Source: Geobacter sp. FeAm09
GTDB taxonomy: Bacteria > Desulfobacterota > Desulfuromonadia > Geobacterales > Pseudopelobacteraceae
Reading direction: 5' to 3'
Assembly: GCF_008330225.1 (NCBI RefSeq)
Contig: NZ_CP042466.1
Location: forward strand, 3,528,001 to 3,592,000
DNA: 64,000 bases
In this document: piece by piece, positions 1-9,303 of the stretch
How positions within the stretch are numbered: position 1 is the first letter of the stretch
Layout of the letters: each line of letters opens with the position of its first letter
The notes under the pieces: generated by a model
What the model saw: only the letters and a program-made list of their open reading frames with translations
Told to the model about the DNA's origin: nothing
The model's database searches: none
Made by a program: the position numbers and the translations under genes

Positions 1-1810
1 TCTCGGGCGGGATGATCAGGTCCAGCAGATTGCGGCCCTGCACCTCCCGGGACGAGTAGCCGTAGATCATTTCCGAGGCCCTGTTCCAGTAGGTCACCGT
101 CCCCTCGGCCGTATACCCCTGTATCGCGATGTTGGGCGTTGACTCCAAGAGCATCCGGAAACGCCCTTCACTTTCCTGGAGCGCCTTGGTGCGCTCTTCG
201 ACCCGTTCCTCCAGGGTGGCGTTCAGGCGCGTGATCTTGGTGAAGTTGTCGCTCAAGGCGCCGACCATCTCCCTGAAGTTGCCGATCAGGTGGCTGACCT
301 CGGCGATGCCGCTTTCCGGCCAGACCACCTCTTCACCCGACAGCAGCCGGTGCGGCACGTCCGACGAAACCTCCCGCAACGCGTCAACCCAGACGATGAT
401 CTTCCGGCTGAAGGCCTCGGCCAGGGCCAATATGGCCAGGAGAATGCAGAACGCCACGATCATCGTATCGGCGCGGTGTTCGTAGAATGCCGCCAGGATG
501 GGGGCCAGCGGCTGCTCCAGGATCAGTTGCCACGACTCCGCCATGCCGGCCTGCGTGGCGGCGATGTAGCTCGTCTTCCGCCAGCGCTCCATGGCCGGCG
601 TATTGGCGGGCAGGGGCGGATGCCACATCAGGACATCCCCGTCGAGACGCCGGAACGCCCCCTGACGGCGGGAATAGCGCTCCATGACCTTCAGATCGTC
701 CCGGTTGGTCGCGATGACCTTGCCATGGCCGTCCAGGAGTGTGAAGCGCATCCCGGTGTCTGCGGTGTGTTCCTTCAGGAGGTCCATCACCCTCCCCAGG
801 TCGAGAGCGCCCGCGATATAACCGCCATGGCCGCCGCCGGAGGCCACCGGCACGACCGCCAGCACCGCCGGCTCCGGCCTGCCGAACCCGGGGATGAGCA
901 CATCGGAAAAACAGGGCTGAAGCGTCTGTTTCACCTGGGCAAGAGGCGGCACAGCGGGGGCGGCCGCGCGGCCGGCAGGGGCCAGGGCGATAAGCGCCCC
1001 CTCCCTGTCCACCAGCCCCAACGAGCCGAAACTCCGGTCCAGGGAGCGCACCTCCTCCATGCTGGCACGCATCATGGCCGGGGAATGGGAAACGGCCATC
1101 CCAGCCAGATGGGTGAGCATGGTCAGGCGGTCCCCCTGCCACGTCGCAAGATCGCTGGCGGCAAGGCGGCCGCTGTCGAGCAGCTTCTGGCGGACGCTCT
1201 GCTCAGTCCTGGCAAATTCGTACCTGCTCTCAATGGTGAGGATGATCAGCGCCGGCAGCAGCATGAAAAAGGCGAGCAGATTGAATACCACCTCCCGGAG
1301 CGGGAAGGAGATGCTCCTGAAGCGGGGCACGACGGCCATGAACAGCAGCCGGGCCAGGAGGGTGTTGGCAATGCCGTTCAGGGACATCTTGGTCATGGCC
1401 AGGACGGTGCTGTTGAACGGCACGTCCATGAGACCGTGGAACACAAGATAGGTCAGGGGGATGCCGATGAAGAGCCAATACGCCACATTGGCCGGGACCA
1501 GCGCCAGCTGCCTGCGGCGGTTGAGCCAGCCGGTGACGGCGACCTCGAGGGTCATGACGACGATGGTGTAGGGATGGTTCCAGGTTAACCAGGTGACGCT
1601 GCTGATGAGGAGCCCTGCCAGCACGCCCCGGCCGAGGCCGAGGATTTGGAGCGCCAGCATGGCGAAGATGCTGCCGAAGACGTAATCCACATCGAAAAAA
1701 AGGGGTAATTTAAAGTAATTGCCGCCAACCCCGGCGACGGCAAGGGCCAGGAAAATGGGGATCGCGTTCTTGTCGGGCCCGGCATCGTCGCCATGGTGCA
1801 GTATATCCAT
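1..1810 (-). CDS. Membrane-bound sensor (multi-TM, periplasmic sensor domain, PAS), 3' part cut by window edge
   Basis: About 603 residues are visible and the frame is still open at base 1, so the C-terminal part, probably a kinase or other output domain, is missing. Reading from ATG at 1810: a block of about five hydrophobic helices (residues 15-195) resembling an integral-membrane sensory domain, a roughly 250-residue extracytoplasmic stretch, another helix near residue 455, a coiled-coil linker (LEERVEERTKALQES), and a PAS domain containing STPNIAIQGYTAEG and YWNRASEMIYGY. GGAG lies about 8 bases before the start. The closest description is a PAS sensor histidine kinase or diguanylate cyclase. 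Which one cannot be decided because the output domain lies outside the window. Confidence 0.75.
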   Translation of the reverse strand, partial: MDILHHGDDAGPDKNAIPIFLALAVAGVGGNYFKLPLFFDVDYVFGSIFAMLALQILGLGRGVLAGLLISSVTWLTWNHPYTIVVMTLEVAVTGWLNRRRQLALVPANVAYWLFIGIPLTYLVFHGLMDVPFNSTVLAMTKMSLNGIANTLLARLLFMAVVPRFRSISFPLREVVFNLLAFFMLLPALIILTIESRYEFARTEQSVRQKLLDSGRLAASDLATWQGDRLTMLTHLAGMAVSHSPAMMRASMEEVRSLDRSFGSLGLVDREGALIALAPAGRAAAPAVPPLAQVKQTLQPCFSDVLIPGFGRPEPAVLAVVPVASGGGHGGYIAGALDLGRVMDLLKEHTADTGMRFTLLDGHGKVIATNRDDLKVMERYSRRQGAFRRLDGDVLMWHPPLPANTPAMERWRKTSYIAATQAGMAESWQLILEQPLAPILAAFYEHRADTMIVAFCILLAILALAEAFSRKIIVWVDALREVSSDVPHRLLSGEEVVWPESGIAEVSHLIGNFREMVGALSDNFTKITRLNATLEERVEERTKALQESEGRFRMLLESTPNIAIQGYTAEGTVTYWNRASEMIYGYSSREVQGRNLLDLIIPPE

Positions 1811-1913
1811 AAGGTCTCCACACGACATGATGAAGAACGCTTTAAAAAAAATATACTCGCATATTCACTGTTTTCAAACTTTTATTTATAACGGCGCAGG
1901 TTTAAGAAAGAGG

Positions 1914-1948
1914 AAGGCCCCACGGAGGGACAGCGTCCGTGGGGCCTT
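1914..1948 (-). terminator. Intrinsic terminator of ppdK
   Basis: Perfect 13-bp inverted repeat (AAGGCCCCACGGA with TCCGTGGGGCCTT) with a 9-base loop. On the minus strand it is followed by CCTCTTTCTTAAA. It lies 27 bases after the ppdK stop codon. Confidence 0.8.
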
Positions 1949-1974
1949 CGCTCCAATGGTGCGGGGGGGCGGCG

Positions 1975-4635
1975 TCAGGGGGCCAGAGCCGCATGGGCCG
2001 CCGCCAGCCGGGCGATGGGCACCCGGAAGGGAGAGCAGGAGACGTAGTCCAGCCCGGCCTTGTGGCAGAAGATAACCGACGCCGGGTCGCCGCCATGCTC
2101 GCCGCAGATGCCCAGCTTGATCTTCGGGCGGGTGGCGCGCCCCTTCTCCACCGCCATCTTGACCAGTTGGCCGACACCGCTCTGGTCCAGGGACACGAAG
2201 GGGTCTTCCGCCAGGATGCCGTGATCCACGTAGAACGGCAGGAATTTCCCGGCGTCGTCCCGGGAAAGGCCGAAGGTGGTCTGGGTCAGGTCGTTGGTGC
2301 CGAAGGAGAAAAACTCGGCCTCCCCGGCGATCTCGTCGGCGGTCAGCGCCGCGCGGGGCAGCTCGATCATGGTGCCGATCAGGTACTCCAGCGTGACGCC
2401 GTACCGGGCGATGACCTCGTCGCAGATGGCCACGGCGTTCTGCTTGAGCACCTGAAGCTCTTTGACCGTGGCGATCAGGGGGATCATGATCTCCGGGACG
2501 ATGGAGAACCCTTCATTCTTGACCAGCTCGCAGGCCGCCTCCATGATGGCCCGCACCTGCATGTCGTAGATCTCGGGAAAGGTGATGCCCAGGCGGCAGC
2601 CGCGGTGGCCGAGCATCGGGTTGAATTCGTGCAGGAACTCCACCTTGTGCCTGAGGGCGCCCACCGGCACCTTCATGGTCTTGGACAGCTCCTCCAGGTC
2701 CTTCTCCTCCTGGGGCAGGAACTCGTGCAGCGGCGGGTCCAGGAGGCGGATGGTTACCGGCACCCCCTTCATCTCGCGGAAAAGGCCGATGAAATCCCCC
2801 TTCTGCATGGGCAGGATCTTGGTCAGGGCCTTTTCGCGCCCTGCCACCTCCTCGGAGAGGATCATCTCCCGGACGGCCGCGATGCGCTCGGCATCGAAGA
2901 ACATATGTTCGGTGCGGCACAGGCCGATCCCCTCGGCGCCGAACTGGCGGGCGACCCTGGCGTCGTGGGGGGTGTCGGCGTTGGCCCGGACCCTGAGCCT
3001 GCGGTAGGTATCGACCCACGCCATCAACTGGGCGAAGTCGCCGGTCATGGCGGGGGCGACCGTCGGCACGGCGCCCAGCATCACGTCGCCGCAGGAGCCG
3101 TCCAGGGTGATCGTATCCCCCTTTTTCACCACCACGCCGCCCCGGGCCGTAAAGGTTTCGCCGGCGTAGTCCACCTTGATGTCGCCGCAGCCGGCCACGC
3201 AGCATTTCCCCATGCCGCGGGCCACCACCGCCGCGTGGGAGGTCATGCCGCCCCGTGCGGTGAGGATCCCCTGGGCGGCGTGCATGCCGTGGATGTCCTC
3301 GGGGCTGGTCTCGATGCGCACCAGGATCACCTTCCGGCCCAGCTTGGCTTCGGCCTCGGCCTCATCGGCGCTGAAGACCACCAAGCCGGAAACGGCGCCC
3401 GGCGAGGCCGGCAGCCCCTTGGCAATGACCTCTTTGGCGGCGGCGGGATCGAGGGAGGGGTGCAGGAGCTGGTCGAGCTGGGCGGGCTGGACCCGCAGGA
3501 CCGCCTCCTTCTCGTCGATCAGCCCCTCCTTCACCATGTCCACGGCGATCCTGATGGCCGCCGGTGCGGTGCGCTTGCCGTTGCGGGTCTGCAACATGAA
3601 GAGCTTGCCCTTCTCGATGGTGAATTCGATATCCTGCATGTCCTTGTAATGCTTTTCCAGGATGCCGCGGATATCCACCAACTGCCGGTAGCACTCGGGC
3701 AGGACCTCCTCCATGGAGGGGAGCTTGCCGTCCTTGTCCTTGACGCGGTTGATCGGCTGGGGGGTGCGGATGCCGGCCACCACGTCCTCTCCCTGGGCGT
3801 TGACCAGGAATTCGCCGAAGAAGTAGTTTTCACCGGTGGAGGGGTCGCGGGTGAACGCCACGCCGGTGGCGCAGTCGTTGCCCATATTGCCGAACACCAT
3901 GGACTGGACGTTGACGGCGGTGCCCCAGTCGGCGGGGATGCTGTTGAGCTTGCGGTAGGTAATGGCGCGCTGGTTCATCCACGAGCCGAAAACGGCCCCG
4001 ATGGCGCCCCACAACTGCTCGTGGGGATCTTCGGGAAATTCCTGCCCCAGTTCCTCCTTGATCTTGAGCTTGAACGCCCCGACCAGCTCCCGCCAGTCGG
4101 CGGCCGTAAGATCCGTATCCTGGTGGACGCCCCGCTGCTCCTTCCTCTGCTCCAGCAGGTGCTCCAGGATGTCCTTCTCCATGCCCATGACCACGTCGGA
4201 ATACATCTGCACGAAGCGGCGGTAGGCGTCGTAGGCGAACCGTTCGTCCCCGCTCTGGGCGATGATGCCCTGGACCGTGGTGTCGTTCAGGCCGAGGTTG
4301 AGGATGGTGTCCATCATGCCGGGCATGGAGGCGCGGGCGCCGGAGCGGACGGAGACAAGCAGGGGGTTGTGGGGGTCGCCGAATTTCCTCCCCATCAGCG
4401 CCTCGACCTTTTCGAGGTTTTCGGCCACGGTGGCGGCCAGGGATTCGGGATACGCCTGACTGTTCTTATAGTACTCGGTGCAGACCTCGGTGGTGATGGT
4501 GAAACCCGGGGGGACCGGAAGGCCGATGCTGGTCATTTCCGCCAGATTGGCCCCCTTGCCCCCCAACAGGTTTTTCATCTCGGCCCGCCCCTCGGCCTGG
4601 CCGTTGCCAAAGAAATACACATACTTCTGCGTCAT
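1975..4635 (-). CDS. ppdK: Pyruvate, phosphate dikinase
   Basis: The 886-residue protein interconverts pyruvate + ATP + Pi with phosphoenolpyruvate + AMP + PPi, in the cytoplasm. It has the N-terminal ATP-grasp start ([24 protein letters not shown]), the phosphohistidine domain with [16 protein letters not shown] (catalytic His near residue 465), and the C-terminal PEP-binding barrel ([33 protein letters not shown]). Length is normal for the family (about 875-900). GAGGAGG precedes the ATG. It stands alone, with its own terminator. In acetate- or fatty-acid-using anaerobes this enzyme usually serves gluconeogenic PEP supply; that role is inferred here. Confidence 0.97.
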   Translation of the reverse strand: MTQKYVYFFGNGQAEGRAEMKNLLGGKGANLAEMTSIGLPVPPGFTITTEVCTEYYKNSQAYPESLAATVAENLEKVEALMGRKFGDPHNPLLVSVRSGARASMPGMMDTILNLGLNDTTVQGIIAQSGDERFAYDAYRRFVQMYSDVVMGMEKDILEHLLEQRKEQRGVHQDTDLTAADWRELVGAFKLKIKEELGQEFPEDPHEQLWGAIGAVFGSWMNQRAITYRKLNSIPADWGTAVNVQSMVFGNMGNDCATGVAFTRDPSTGENYFFGEFLVNAQGEDVVAGIRTPQPINRVKDKDGKLPSMEEVLPECYRQLVDIRGILEKHYKDMQDIEFTIEKGKLFMLQTRNGKRTAPAAIRIAVDMVKEGLIDEKEAVLRVQPAQLDQLLHPSLDPAAAKEVIAKGLPASPGAVSGLVVFSADEAEAEAKLGRKVILVRIETSPEDIHGMHAAQGILTARGGMTSHAAVVARGMGKCCVAGCGDIKVDYAGETFTARGGVVVKKGDTITLDGSCGDVMLGAVPTVAPAMTGDFAQLMAWVDTYRRLRVRANADTPHDARVARQFGAEGIGLCRTEHMFFDAERIAAVREMILSEEVAGREKALTKILPMQKGDFIGLFREMKGVPVTIRLLDPPLHEFLPQEEKDLEELSKTMKVPVGALRHKVEFLHEFNPMLGHRGCRLGITFPEIYDMQVRAIMEAACELVKNEGFSIVPEIMIPLIATVKELQVLKQNAVAICDEVIARYGVTLEYLIGTMIELPRAALTADEIAGEAEFFSFGTNDLTQTTFGLSRDDAGKFLPFYVDHGILAEDPFVSLDQSGVGQLVKMAVEKGRATRPKIKLGICGEHGGDPASVIFCHKAGLDYVSCSPFRVPIARLAAAHAALAP

Positions 4636-4696
4636 GGTGCTGCCTCCTCAAGGATGATAGAGAACCGTGCTTTAGACCGGCTAAAAACTTTTATTC

Positions 4697-4725
4697 ATAA
4701 TTAAAATAATAAGTTAGGCGGTCAA
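4697..4725 (-). promoter_or_regulatory. Likely σ70 promoter of ppdK
   Basis: On the minus strand TTGACC and AATTAT are separated by 17 bases in an AT-rich stretch that stands out from the GC-rich surroundings. The predicted start leaves a leader of about 55 bases before ppdK. Confidence 0.5.
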
Positions 4726-4771
4726 CTATAACGCAGAAAAACAAAATTTCAACCTTAAATGCGAAAAAGGG

Positions 4772-5212
4772 CTACTTCAGTTCCCAACTGCTGATATCCG
4801 CGTCCTTCCCCTCGCCCCCCTTGGCGCCGTCGGCACCGTAGGAGTAGAGGTCGTAATCCCCGTGCTCACCCGGCGACACGTAGAGGAAGTCGTTGCCCCA
4901 GCCATCCTTGGGCACGCTCTTGCTCTCCAGATACCCGCCATCCTTGAAGTTCTTGGGGATGACCCCCACGGTCGGCTTCGTCACCAGGGAGTTCAGCCCC
5001 TGTTCCGTGGTGGGGTAGACGCCGTTGTCGAGCTTATAGAGCTTGAGGGCCGACTCCAGGTTTCTGATCTGGGTCTTGGTGGTCTGGATCTTGGCGTCGT
5101 CGGTGCGGCCCATGATCTTGGGTCCGACCAGGGCAGCCAGAAGCGCCAGAATGACGATCACCACCATGATCTCGATGAGGGTGAAGCCGCGCCTGTTGTT
5201 GAGCTGTTTCAT
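4772..5212 (-). CDS. gspG: Type II secretion major pseudopilin GspG-like
   Basis: 146 residues. The N-terminus MKQLNNRRG|FTLIEIMVVI is a type IV prepilin/pseudopilin leader with Glu at mature position 5 and a hydrophobic helix. The C-terminal GspG calcium-loop region is present (DGWGNDFLYVSPGEHGDYDLYSYGADG). I chose ATG 5212, preceded by GGAGG, over an upstream in-frame start that would add a non-homologous extension. No other type II secretion or pilus gene is nearby, so it is a stand-alone pseudopilin. The product is expected to be processed by prepilin peptidase and assembled into a pseudopilus. Whether it serves the main secretion system or a dedicated one, as atypical Geobacter pseudopilins do, is open. 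Confidence 0.9.
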   Translation of the reverse strand: MKQLNNRRGFTLIEIMVVIVILALLAALVGPKIMGRTDDAKIQTTKTQIRNLESALKLYKLDNGVYPTTEQGLNSLVTKPTVGVIPKNFKDGGYLESKSVPKDGWGNDFLYVSPGEHGDYDLYSYGADGAKGGEGKDADISSWELK

Positions 5213-5552
5213 GTCTGCGTATCCTCCATTGTTGTGATTCCGTACCCCTGGGATTTTACATGAACAGGGCTGCATGGCAAGGCTTTTCAGACTAACCCAA
5301 AAGAACCAGCCGCTACCTCAATTGCGGCAGAGAGCCGGCGCCCCCCTCCGGCACCGGTTCGATCGACCGCAATGATTTCAATATATTACAAAACCATCCT
5401 CTTTTGGCACGCGCCATGTATACAACCAGGATAACGAACTGCCGGGCAGGGAAAAACACCGGCCATCCCGCTCCCGCCCCCCGGAAAGACCGGCAGCCCA
5501 ACCGGGGGGAAGGCACGTGGTCCGGCCGGAAAAGGCGCGGATAAAAAATAGG
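5213..5552. other. Intergenic region between gspG and cytochrome c7
   Basis: Divergent intergenic spacer of about 420 bases including the cytochrome promoter. It holds AT-rich patches (around 5385-5400 and 5535-5550) compatible with promoters in both directions. I see no convincing gene: open frames here are antisense continuations of the cytochrome gene. Confidence 0.4.
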
Positions 5553-5582
5553 TTGACGGACCTTGGCCTTACAAGGCAATAT
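5553..5582 (+). promoter_or_regulatory. Likely promoter and operator-like palindrome for cytochrome c7 gene
   Basis: TTGACG and CAATAT are 18 bases apart. The spacer contains an imperfect palindrome (TTGGCCTTACAAGGCAA, 5564-5580) that overlaps the -10 element and could bind a regulator. The predicted leader to the ATG is about 45 bases. Confidence 0.45.
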
Positions 5583-5631
5583 CGCGTATACAGCTTTTTT
5601 GCAGCACACCACCACCAAGGAGAGAGAAACC

Positions 5632-5895
5632 ATGAAAAAGACCGTAATCGCCATCCTCGCCATCGCAGCTTTTGCCGGGACCGCCTTTGCCGCCGACGTG
5701 ATCGAACTGAAAAAAGGCGTCAAGTTCAACCACAAGGCCCATCAGGAACTCCTGAAGGACTGTACGAAGTGCCACGCCTCCGCAGCCGGCGGCAAGATCG
5801 AAGGGTTCGGCAAGGACTGGGCCCACAAGAACTGCAAAGGGTGCCACAGCACCATGGCCAAAGGGCCGACCTCCTGCAAAGAATGCCACAAGTAA
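5632..5895 (+). CDS. ppcA: Periplasmic triheme cytochrome c7 (PpcA family)
   Basis: 87 residues: a signal peptide (MKKTVIAILAIAAFAGTAFA) followed by a mature domain of about 67 residues with exactly three heme motifs, CTKCH, CKGCH and CKECH, and the extra His ligands typical of cytochrome c7 (FNHKAHQ, DWAHKN). The mature start ADVIELKKGVKFNHKAHQ and the KIEGFGK segment closely match Geobacter PpcA. These proteins shuttle electrons across the periplasm from inner-membrane to outer-membrane cytochromes during extracellular electron transfer. The ATG is preceded by AAGGAGAG. The gene is monocistronic. Geobacter carries several paralogues (PpcA-E), so the exact paralogue is uncertain. Confidence 0.93.
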   Translation: MKKTVIAILAIAAFAGTAFAADVIELKKGVKFNHKAHQELLKDCTKCHASAAGGKIEGFGKDWAHKNCKGCHSTMAKGPTSCKECHK

Positions 5896-5923
5896 CCGTT
5901 TGAACGGTTGACGACGTGCCACG

Positions 5924-5949
5924 AGAGGGCAGCAACGACGCTGCCCTCT
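5924..5949 (+). terminator. Intrinsic terminator of cytochrome c7 gene
   Basis: 10-bp perfect stem AGAGGGCAGC/GCTGCCCTCT with loop AACGAC, followed by TCTCGTTTT. It lies 28 bases after the stop codon. Confidence 0.75.
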
Positions 5950-5961
5950 TCTCGTTTTAAG

Positions 5962-6160
5962 AGGTTGTTGAAAAACAGCCATCTCGTCGCCGTCCTCGAA
6001 AGCCCTTTCGTGCGGCGTAGCGCTGCGGTCCCTCACCCAATCCCTCTCCCGGAGGGAGAGGGCACGGCATGCTCTCCCCCCTGGGGGAGAGATAGAGAGA
6101 GGGCTGCCTCCTCATGGCTTGTCGAGCGGATGCGACGATCTGACTATTTTTGAACAACCT
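5962..6160 (+). repeat. Dispersed repeat, AGGTTGTT family, copy A
   Basis: About 200-bp element between the convergent cytochrome and mutY genes. It starts AGGTTGTTGAAAAACAGCC and ends CTGACTATTTTTGAACAACCT, giving short terminal inverted repeats. The centre has two hairpins (CCCTCTCCC/GGGAGAGGG and CTCTCCCCC/GGGGGAGAG). Four relatives occur in the window, at 18301-18501, 22259-22338, 45922-46122 and 59766-59960. Confidence 0.85.
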
Positions 6161-6178
6161 GGGTTTTTCAACAGCCTG

Positions 6179-7045
6179 CTATCCCGTGATCCCCACTCCT
6201 TTTCCCTGTTTGCAGAGAAAGCCCTCGCGCTCCATGGCCGCAAGATTGCTCTGCACCGCCTCCGTCTCGGCCCCGAGCAGTTCGGCCAACCCTTCCGCCG
6301 TTATCCCCGGATGCACCATGACCGCCCGCAGCATGCGGCTGCGCAACTGGCGGTTCGACCCCTCGAATCGAGACTGACGGGCGTGGTGGGCGCTGCGGCG
6401 GCCCGGATTGGCATGGCTCTGCTTGAGCAGCGCGCCGTAGTCCATCAGCCCATAGTACCAGGTGCGGGGATCTTCCCGGTCCAGGGTCGCCGCAACCAGG
6501 GGCATGAGCTCCCGGTCCCCCACCTGGTCCCTGCCATGAAAAAAGAAATGGATGAAAACCGTGCGGATGTTGGTCTCGATGAACGCCTCCGCAACTCCAA
6601 AGGCAAAGGCGGCCACGGCCCGGGCCGTGTACGGGCCGATGCCGGGGAGGGATTCCAGCTCTGCGATGGCCGTGGGGAACCGGCCGGCAAAGCGGTCCGT
6701 GATCTCCTCGGCGCAGCGCTTGAGGGCCAGGGCGCGGCGGTTGTAGCCCAGCCCCTGCCATACCCGCAACACGTGCGGCAGCGGCGCACCGGCCAGGTCG
6801 GCAAGCGTGGGAAAGGCCGCCAGAAACTCGGCATACTTGGCTTTGACCCGCTCCACCTGGGTCTGCTGGAGCATGATCTCGGAGATCAGGATGCAATAAG
6901 GGTCGCGGGTCTCGCGCCACGGCATGGGGCGGGGGTTGGCCCGGTGGTGGGCCAGGATATGTTTCCGGAAGGCCGTGACCGTCGCGGGGGCGAGGGTGCC
7001 GGTTTCGTGGTAATGGTTGGTGAGACGTTCGGGGGTCAAGTTCAA
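6179..7045 (-). CDS. mutY: MutY-like A/G-specific adenine glycosylase lacking the Fe-S cluster
   Basis: 288 residues of the HhH-GPD DNA glycosylase superfamily: ISEIMLQQTQVERV (catalytic Glu region of MutY), the helix-hairpin-helix LPGIGPYTARAV, and the catalytic Asp in GLMDYGALLKQ. After that Asp, MutY and Nth normally carry the four cysteines of a [4Fe-4S] cluster. Here that region reads SHANPGRRSAHHARQSRFEG with no cysteines, and the tail looks like a small winged helix rather than the NUDIX-like 8-oxoG domain. It probably removes adenine opposite oxidised guanine or a related mispair. The start is uncertain: the frame opens with TTG and no ATG is close. It ends just outside repeat copy A. 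Confidence 0.75.
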   Translation of the reverse strand: MNLTPERLTNHYHETGTLAPATVTAFRKHILAHHRANPRPMPWRETRDPYCILISEIMLQQTQVERVKAKYAEFLAAFPTLADLAGAPLPHVLRVWQGLGYNRRALALKRCAEEITDRFAGRFPTAIAELESLPGIGPYTARAVAAFAFGVAEAFIETNIRTVFIHFFFHGRDQVGDRELMPLVAATLDREDPRTWYYGLMDYGALLKQSHANPGRRSAHHARQSRFEGSNRQLRSRMLRAVMVHPGITAEGLAELLGAETEAVQSNLAAMEREGFLCKQGKGVGITG

Positions 7046-7069
7046 ACTTCGATCCTATGGTCAAAACGG

Positions 7070-7217
7070 CAAATCTGCCACGGAGACACAGAGACGCAGA
7101 GGTACACAGAGAAAGGCAAAAGGCTTTTTGGTGTAAAACCATTATCTGGAATCGTTGTTGTTTTGTTTGTCTTACGCCTGGTTTTCTCTGTGTCTCCGTG
7201 TCTCTGTGGCAGATTTG
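7070..7217. repeat. Long inverted repeat of the CACGGAG/CACAGAG type, copy 1
   Basis: Arms CAAATCTGCCACGGAGACAC and its complement near 7191-7217 flank a spacer of about 80 bases, between uvrB and mutY, both minus strand. A transcript would fold into a long imperfect hairpin. Two further elements with the same arm motif lie in the etf operon (48808-48947 and 50318-50450). Confidence 0.8.
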
Positions 7218-7235
7218 TTTTTAAGAGATACCGGG

Positions 7236-9251
7236 TTAACGCAGCGCCAACTCCATCTCCTCCAGCCGCTTGATCCGGTCCCGCAGTTTGGCGGCGCTCT
7301 CGAAATCCAGGGCCTTGGCCGCCGCCAGCATCTCCTTGCGCAGCTTCTTGATCAGCTTGGGGATCTCCCGGGGCGCCACATACTCCTCGGCCGTCTCGGC
7401 CACGCCCCCCGCCGGGGTGTAGTAATCCTTCTCCTCGACGGAATTCAGGATCGTCAGCATACTCTTTTTCACCGTCTCGGGGGTGATGCCGAACTCCTCG
7501 TTATAGGCCAGCTGCTTGACGCGGCGGCGTTCGGTCTCGTCGATGCAGGCCTGCATGGAGCGGGTCACCGTGTCGGCGTACATCAGCACCCGGCCGCCCA
7601 CATTGCGGGCGGCCCGGCCGCAGGTCTGGATCAGGGAGCGGGCGGAACGGAGGAACCCCTCCTTGTCGGCGTCCAGGATGGCCACCAGGGAGACCTCCGG
7701 CAGGTCCAGCCCCTCCCGCAGCAGGTTGATCCCCACCAGCACGTCGAACTCTCCCAGCCTGAGATCGCGCAGGATCTGCATGCGCTCGATGGTGTCGATG
7801 TCCGAGTGCAGGTAACGCACCCTGACCCCCAACTCCTGGTAATAATTGGTCAGCTCCTCGGCCATGCGCTTGGTCAGGGTGGTCGCCAGCACCCGCTCCC
7901 CCTTGGCCACGGTCTCGCGGACCTCGTGGAGGAGGTCGTCCACCTGGCCCACGGACGCCGTCCCCGCCGTGGCCGGCCGGACCTCGATCCGCGGGTCCAC
8001 CAGCCCGGTGGGGCGGATGACCTGCTCCACGAAGACACCGCCGCTCCGCTCCATCTCGAAATCCGCCGGCGTGGCCGAGACGTACACCGCCTGGCGGATG
8101 CGCTTTTCAAACTCCTGGAAGTTGAGCGGCCGGTTGTCCAGGGCCGCCGGCAGGCGGAAACCGTACTGCACCAGGGTTTCCTTGCGGCTGCGGTCGCCCC
8201 GGTACATCCCCCCCACCTGGGGGATGGTGATGTGGGATTCGTCCACGAAAAGCACGAAATCTTCGGGAAAATAGTCGATCAGGGTATAGGGGGGCTCCCC
8301 CTCCCTACGGCCATCGAAATAGCGGGAATAGTTCTCGATCCCCTGGCAGAAGCCCATCTCCTCCATCATCTCGATGTCGTAGAAGGTGCGCTGCTCGATG
8401 CGCTGGGCCTCCAGCAGCATGTTCCGCTCCCGGAAATAGCGGAGGCGCTCCCCCAGGTCCACGCGGATCAACTCCACCGCCCGGTCCAGGGTCTCGCGGG
8501 TGGAGACGTAATGGGAGGCCGGATAGATGGCGCATTTGGGCAGTTTGTGGAGCACCACGCCCCGCAGGGGGTCGATCTCGCTGATGGCCTCCACCTCGTC
8601 GCCGAAGAACTCGATACGGAGCGCCTTGTCGCTGTCGTAGGCCGGGAAGACCTCCACCACATCGCCCCGCACCCGGAAGGTGCCGCGGTGAAAATCCACG
8701 TCGTTGCGTTCGTACTGGATCTCCACCAGTTTTTTCAGCAGGGTGTCGCGGCCGTACTCCTCCCCCTGGTGGAAAAAGATGTGCAGGCTGGCATAGGCCT
8801 CGGGCGAGCCGATGCCGTAGATGCAGGAAACCGAGGCCACGATGATCACGTCGCGCCGGGTCAGGAGGCTGCGGGTGGCCGAGTGGCGCATCTTGTCGAT
8901 CTCGTCGTTGATGGACGAGTCCTTCTCGATGAAGGTGTCGGTGGTGGGGAGGTACGCTTCCGGCTGGTAGTAGTCGTAGTAGGAGACAAAATATTCCACG
9001 GCGTTGTCCGGGAAGAGTTCCTTGAACTCGCCGTAGAGCTGGGCCGCCAGGGTCTTGTTGGGGGCCAGCACCAGGGCCGGCCGGCCGGTCTGGGCGATGA
9101 CGTTGGCCACGGTGAAGGTCTTGCCCGAGCCGGTCACCCCCAGGAGCACCTGGTGCCGGTCGCCGCGCTCGATCCCCTCCACCAGTTCGGCGATGGCCTG
9201 GGGCTGGTCGCCCCGGGGGATGTAGGTTGTGGCAAGGTTGAAGGGGGACAT
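7236..9251 (-). CDS. uvrB: UvrABC excinuclease subunit B
   Basis: About 671 residues. UvrB is the damage-verification helicase of nucleotide excision repair and loads UvrC. Walker [11 protein letters not shown], the β-hairpin [16 protein letters not shown] box ([10 protein letters not shown]), helicase motif GRAARNVGG and the C-terminal UVR domain ([19 protein letters not shown]) are all present. I take the start at ATG 9251 ([20 protein letters not shown]). The frame continues upstream into low-complexity sequence that is not UvrB-like. The first 105 bases are duplicated in decayed form at about 10500-10595, beyond the DUF1016 gene. Confidence 0.95.
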   Translation of the reverse strand: MSPFNLATTYIPRGDQPQAIAELVEGIERGDRHQVLLGVTGSGKTFTVANVIAQTGRPALVLAPNKTLAAQLYGEFKELFPDNAVEYFVSYYDYYQPEAYLPTTDTFIEKDSSINDEIDKMRHSATRSLLTRRDVIIVASVSCIYGIGSPEAYASLHIFFHQGEEYGRDTLLKKLVEIQYERNDVDFHRGTFRVRGDVVEVFPAYDSDKALRIEFFGDEVEAISEIDPLRGVVLHKLPKCAIYPASHYVSTRETLDRAVELIRVDLGERLRYFRERNMLLEAQRIEQRTFYDIEMMEEMGFCQGIENYSRYFDGRREGEPPYTLIDYFPEDFVLFVDESHITIPQVGGMYRGDRSRKETLVQYGFRLPAALDNRPLNFQEFEKRIRQAVYVSATPADFEMERSGGVFVEQVIRPTGLVDPRIEVRPATAGTASVGQVDDLLHEVRETVAKGERVLATTLTKRMAEELTNYYQELGVRVRYLHSDIDTIERMQILRDLRLGEFDVLVGINLLREGLDLPEVSLVAILDADKEGFLRSARSLIQTCGRAARNVGGRVLMYADTVTRSMQACIDETERRRVKQLAYNEEFGITPETVKKSMLTILNSVEEKDYYTPAGGVAETAEEYVAPREIPKLIKKLRKEMLAAAKALDFESAAKLRDRIKRLEEMELALR

Positions 9252-9303
9252 TACTCGATCCACTCCGATGCGGTTCTTATTCGGCACATTCGTTTCTCCG
9301 GTT

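Noticed and set aside
290-1588. Plus-strand frame of about 430 codons at the left end
   Set aside because: Shadow of the minus-strand membrane sensor, whose helices and PAS domain are clear.
1939-4704. A very long plus-strand open frame antisense to ppdK
   Set aside because: High GC makes long antisense frames; this one is His/Gly/Leu/Asp-rich, matches no family, and mirrors the codon structure of ppdK.
5313-5735. Minus-strand frame opposite the cytochrome promoter and 5' end
   Set aside because: Antisense to the cytochrome c7 signal peptide; no Shine-Dalgarno and no family resemblance.
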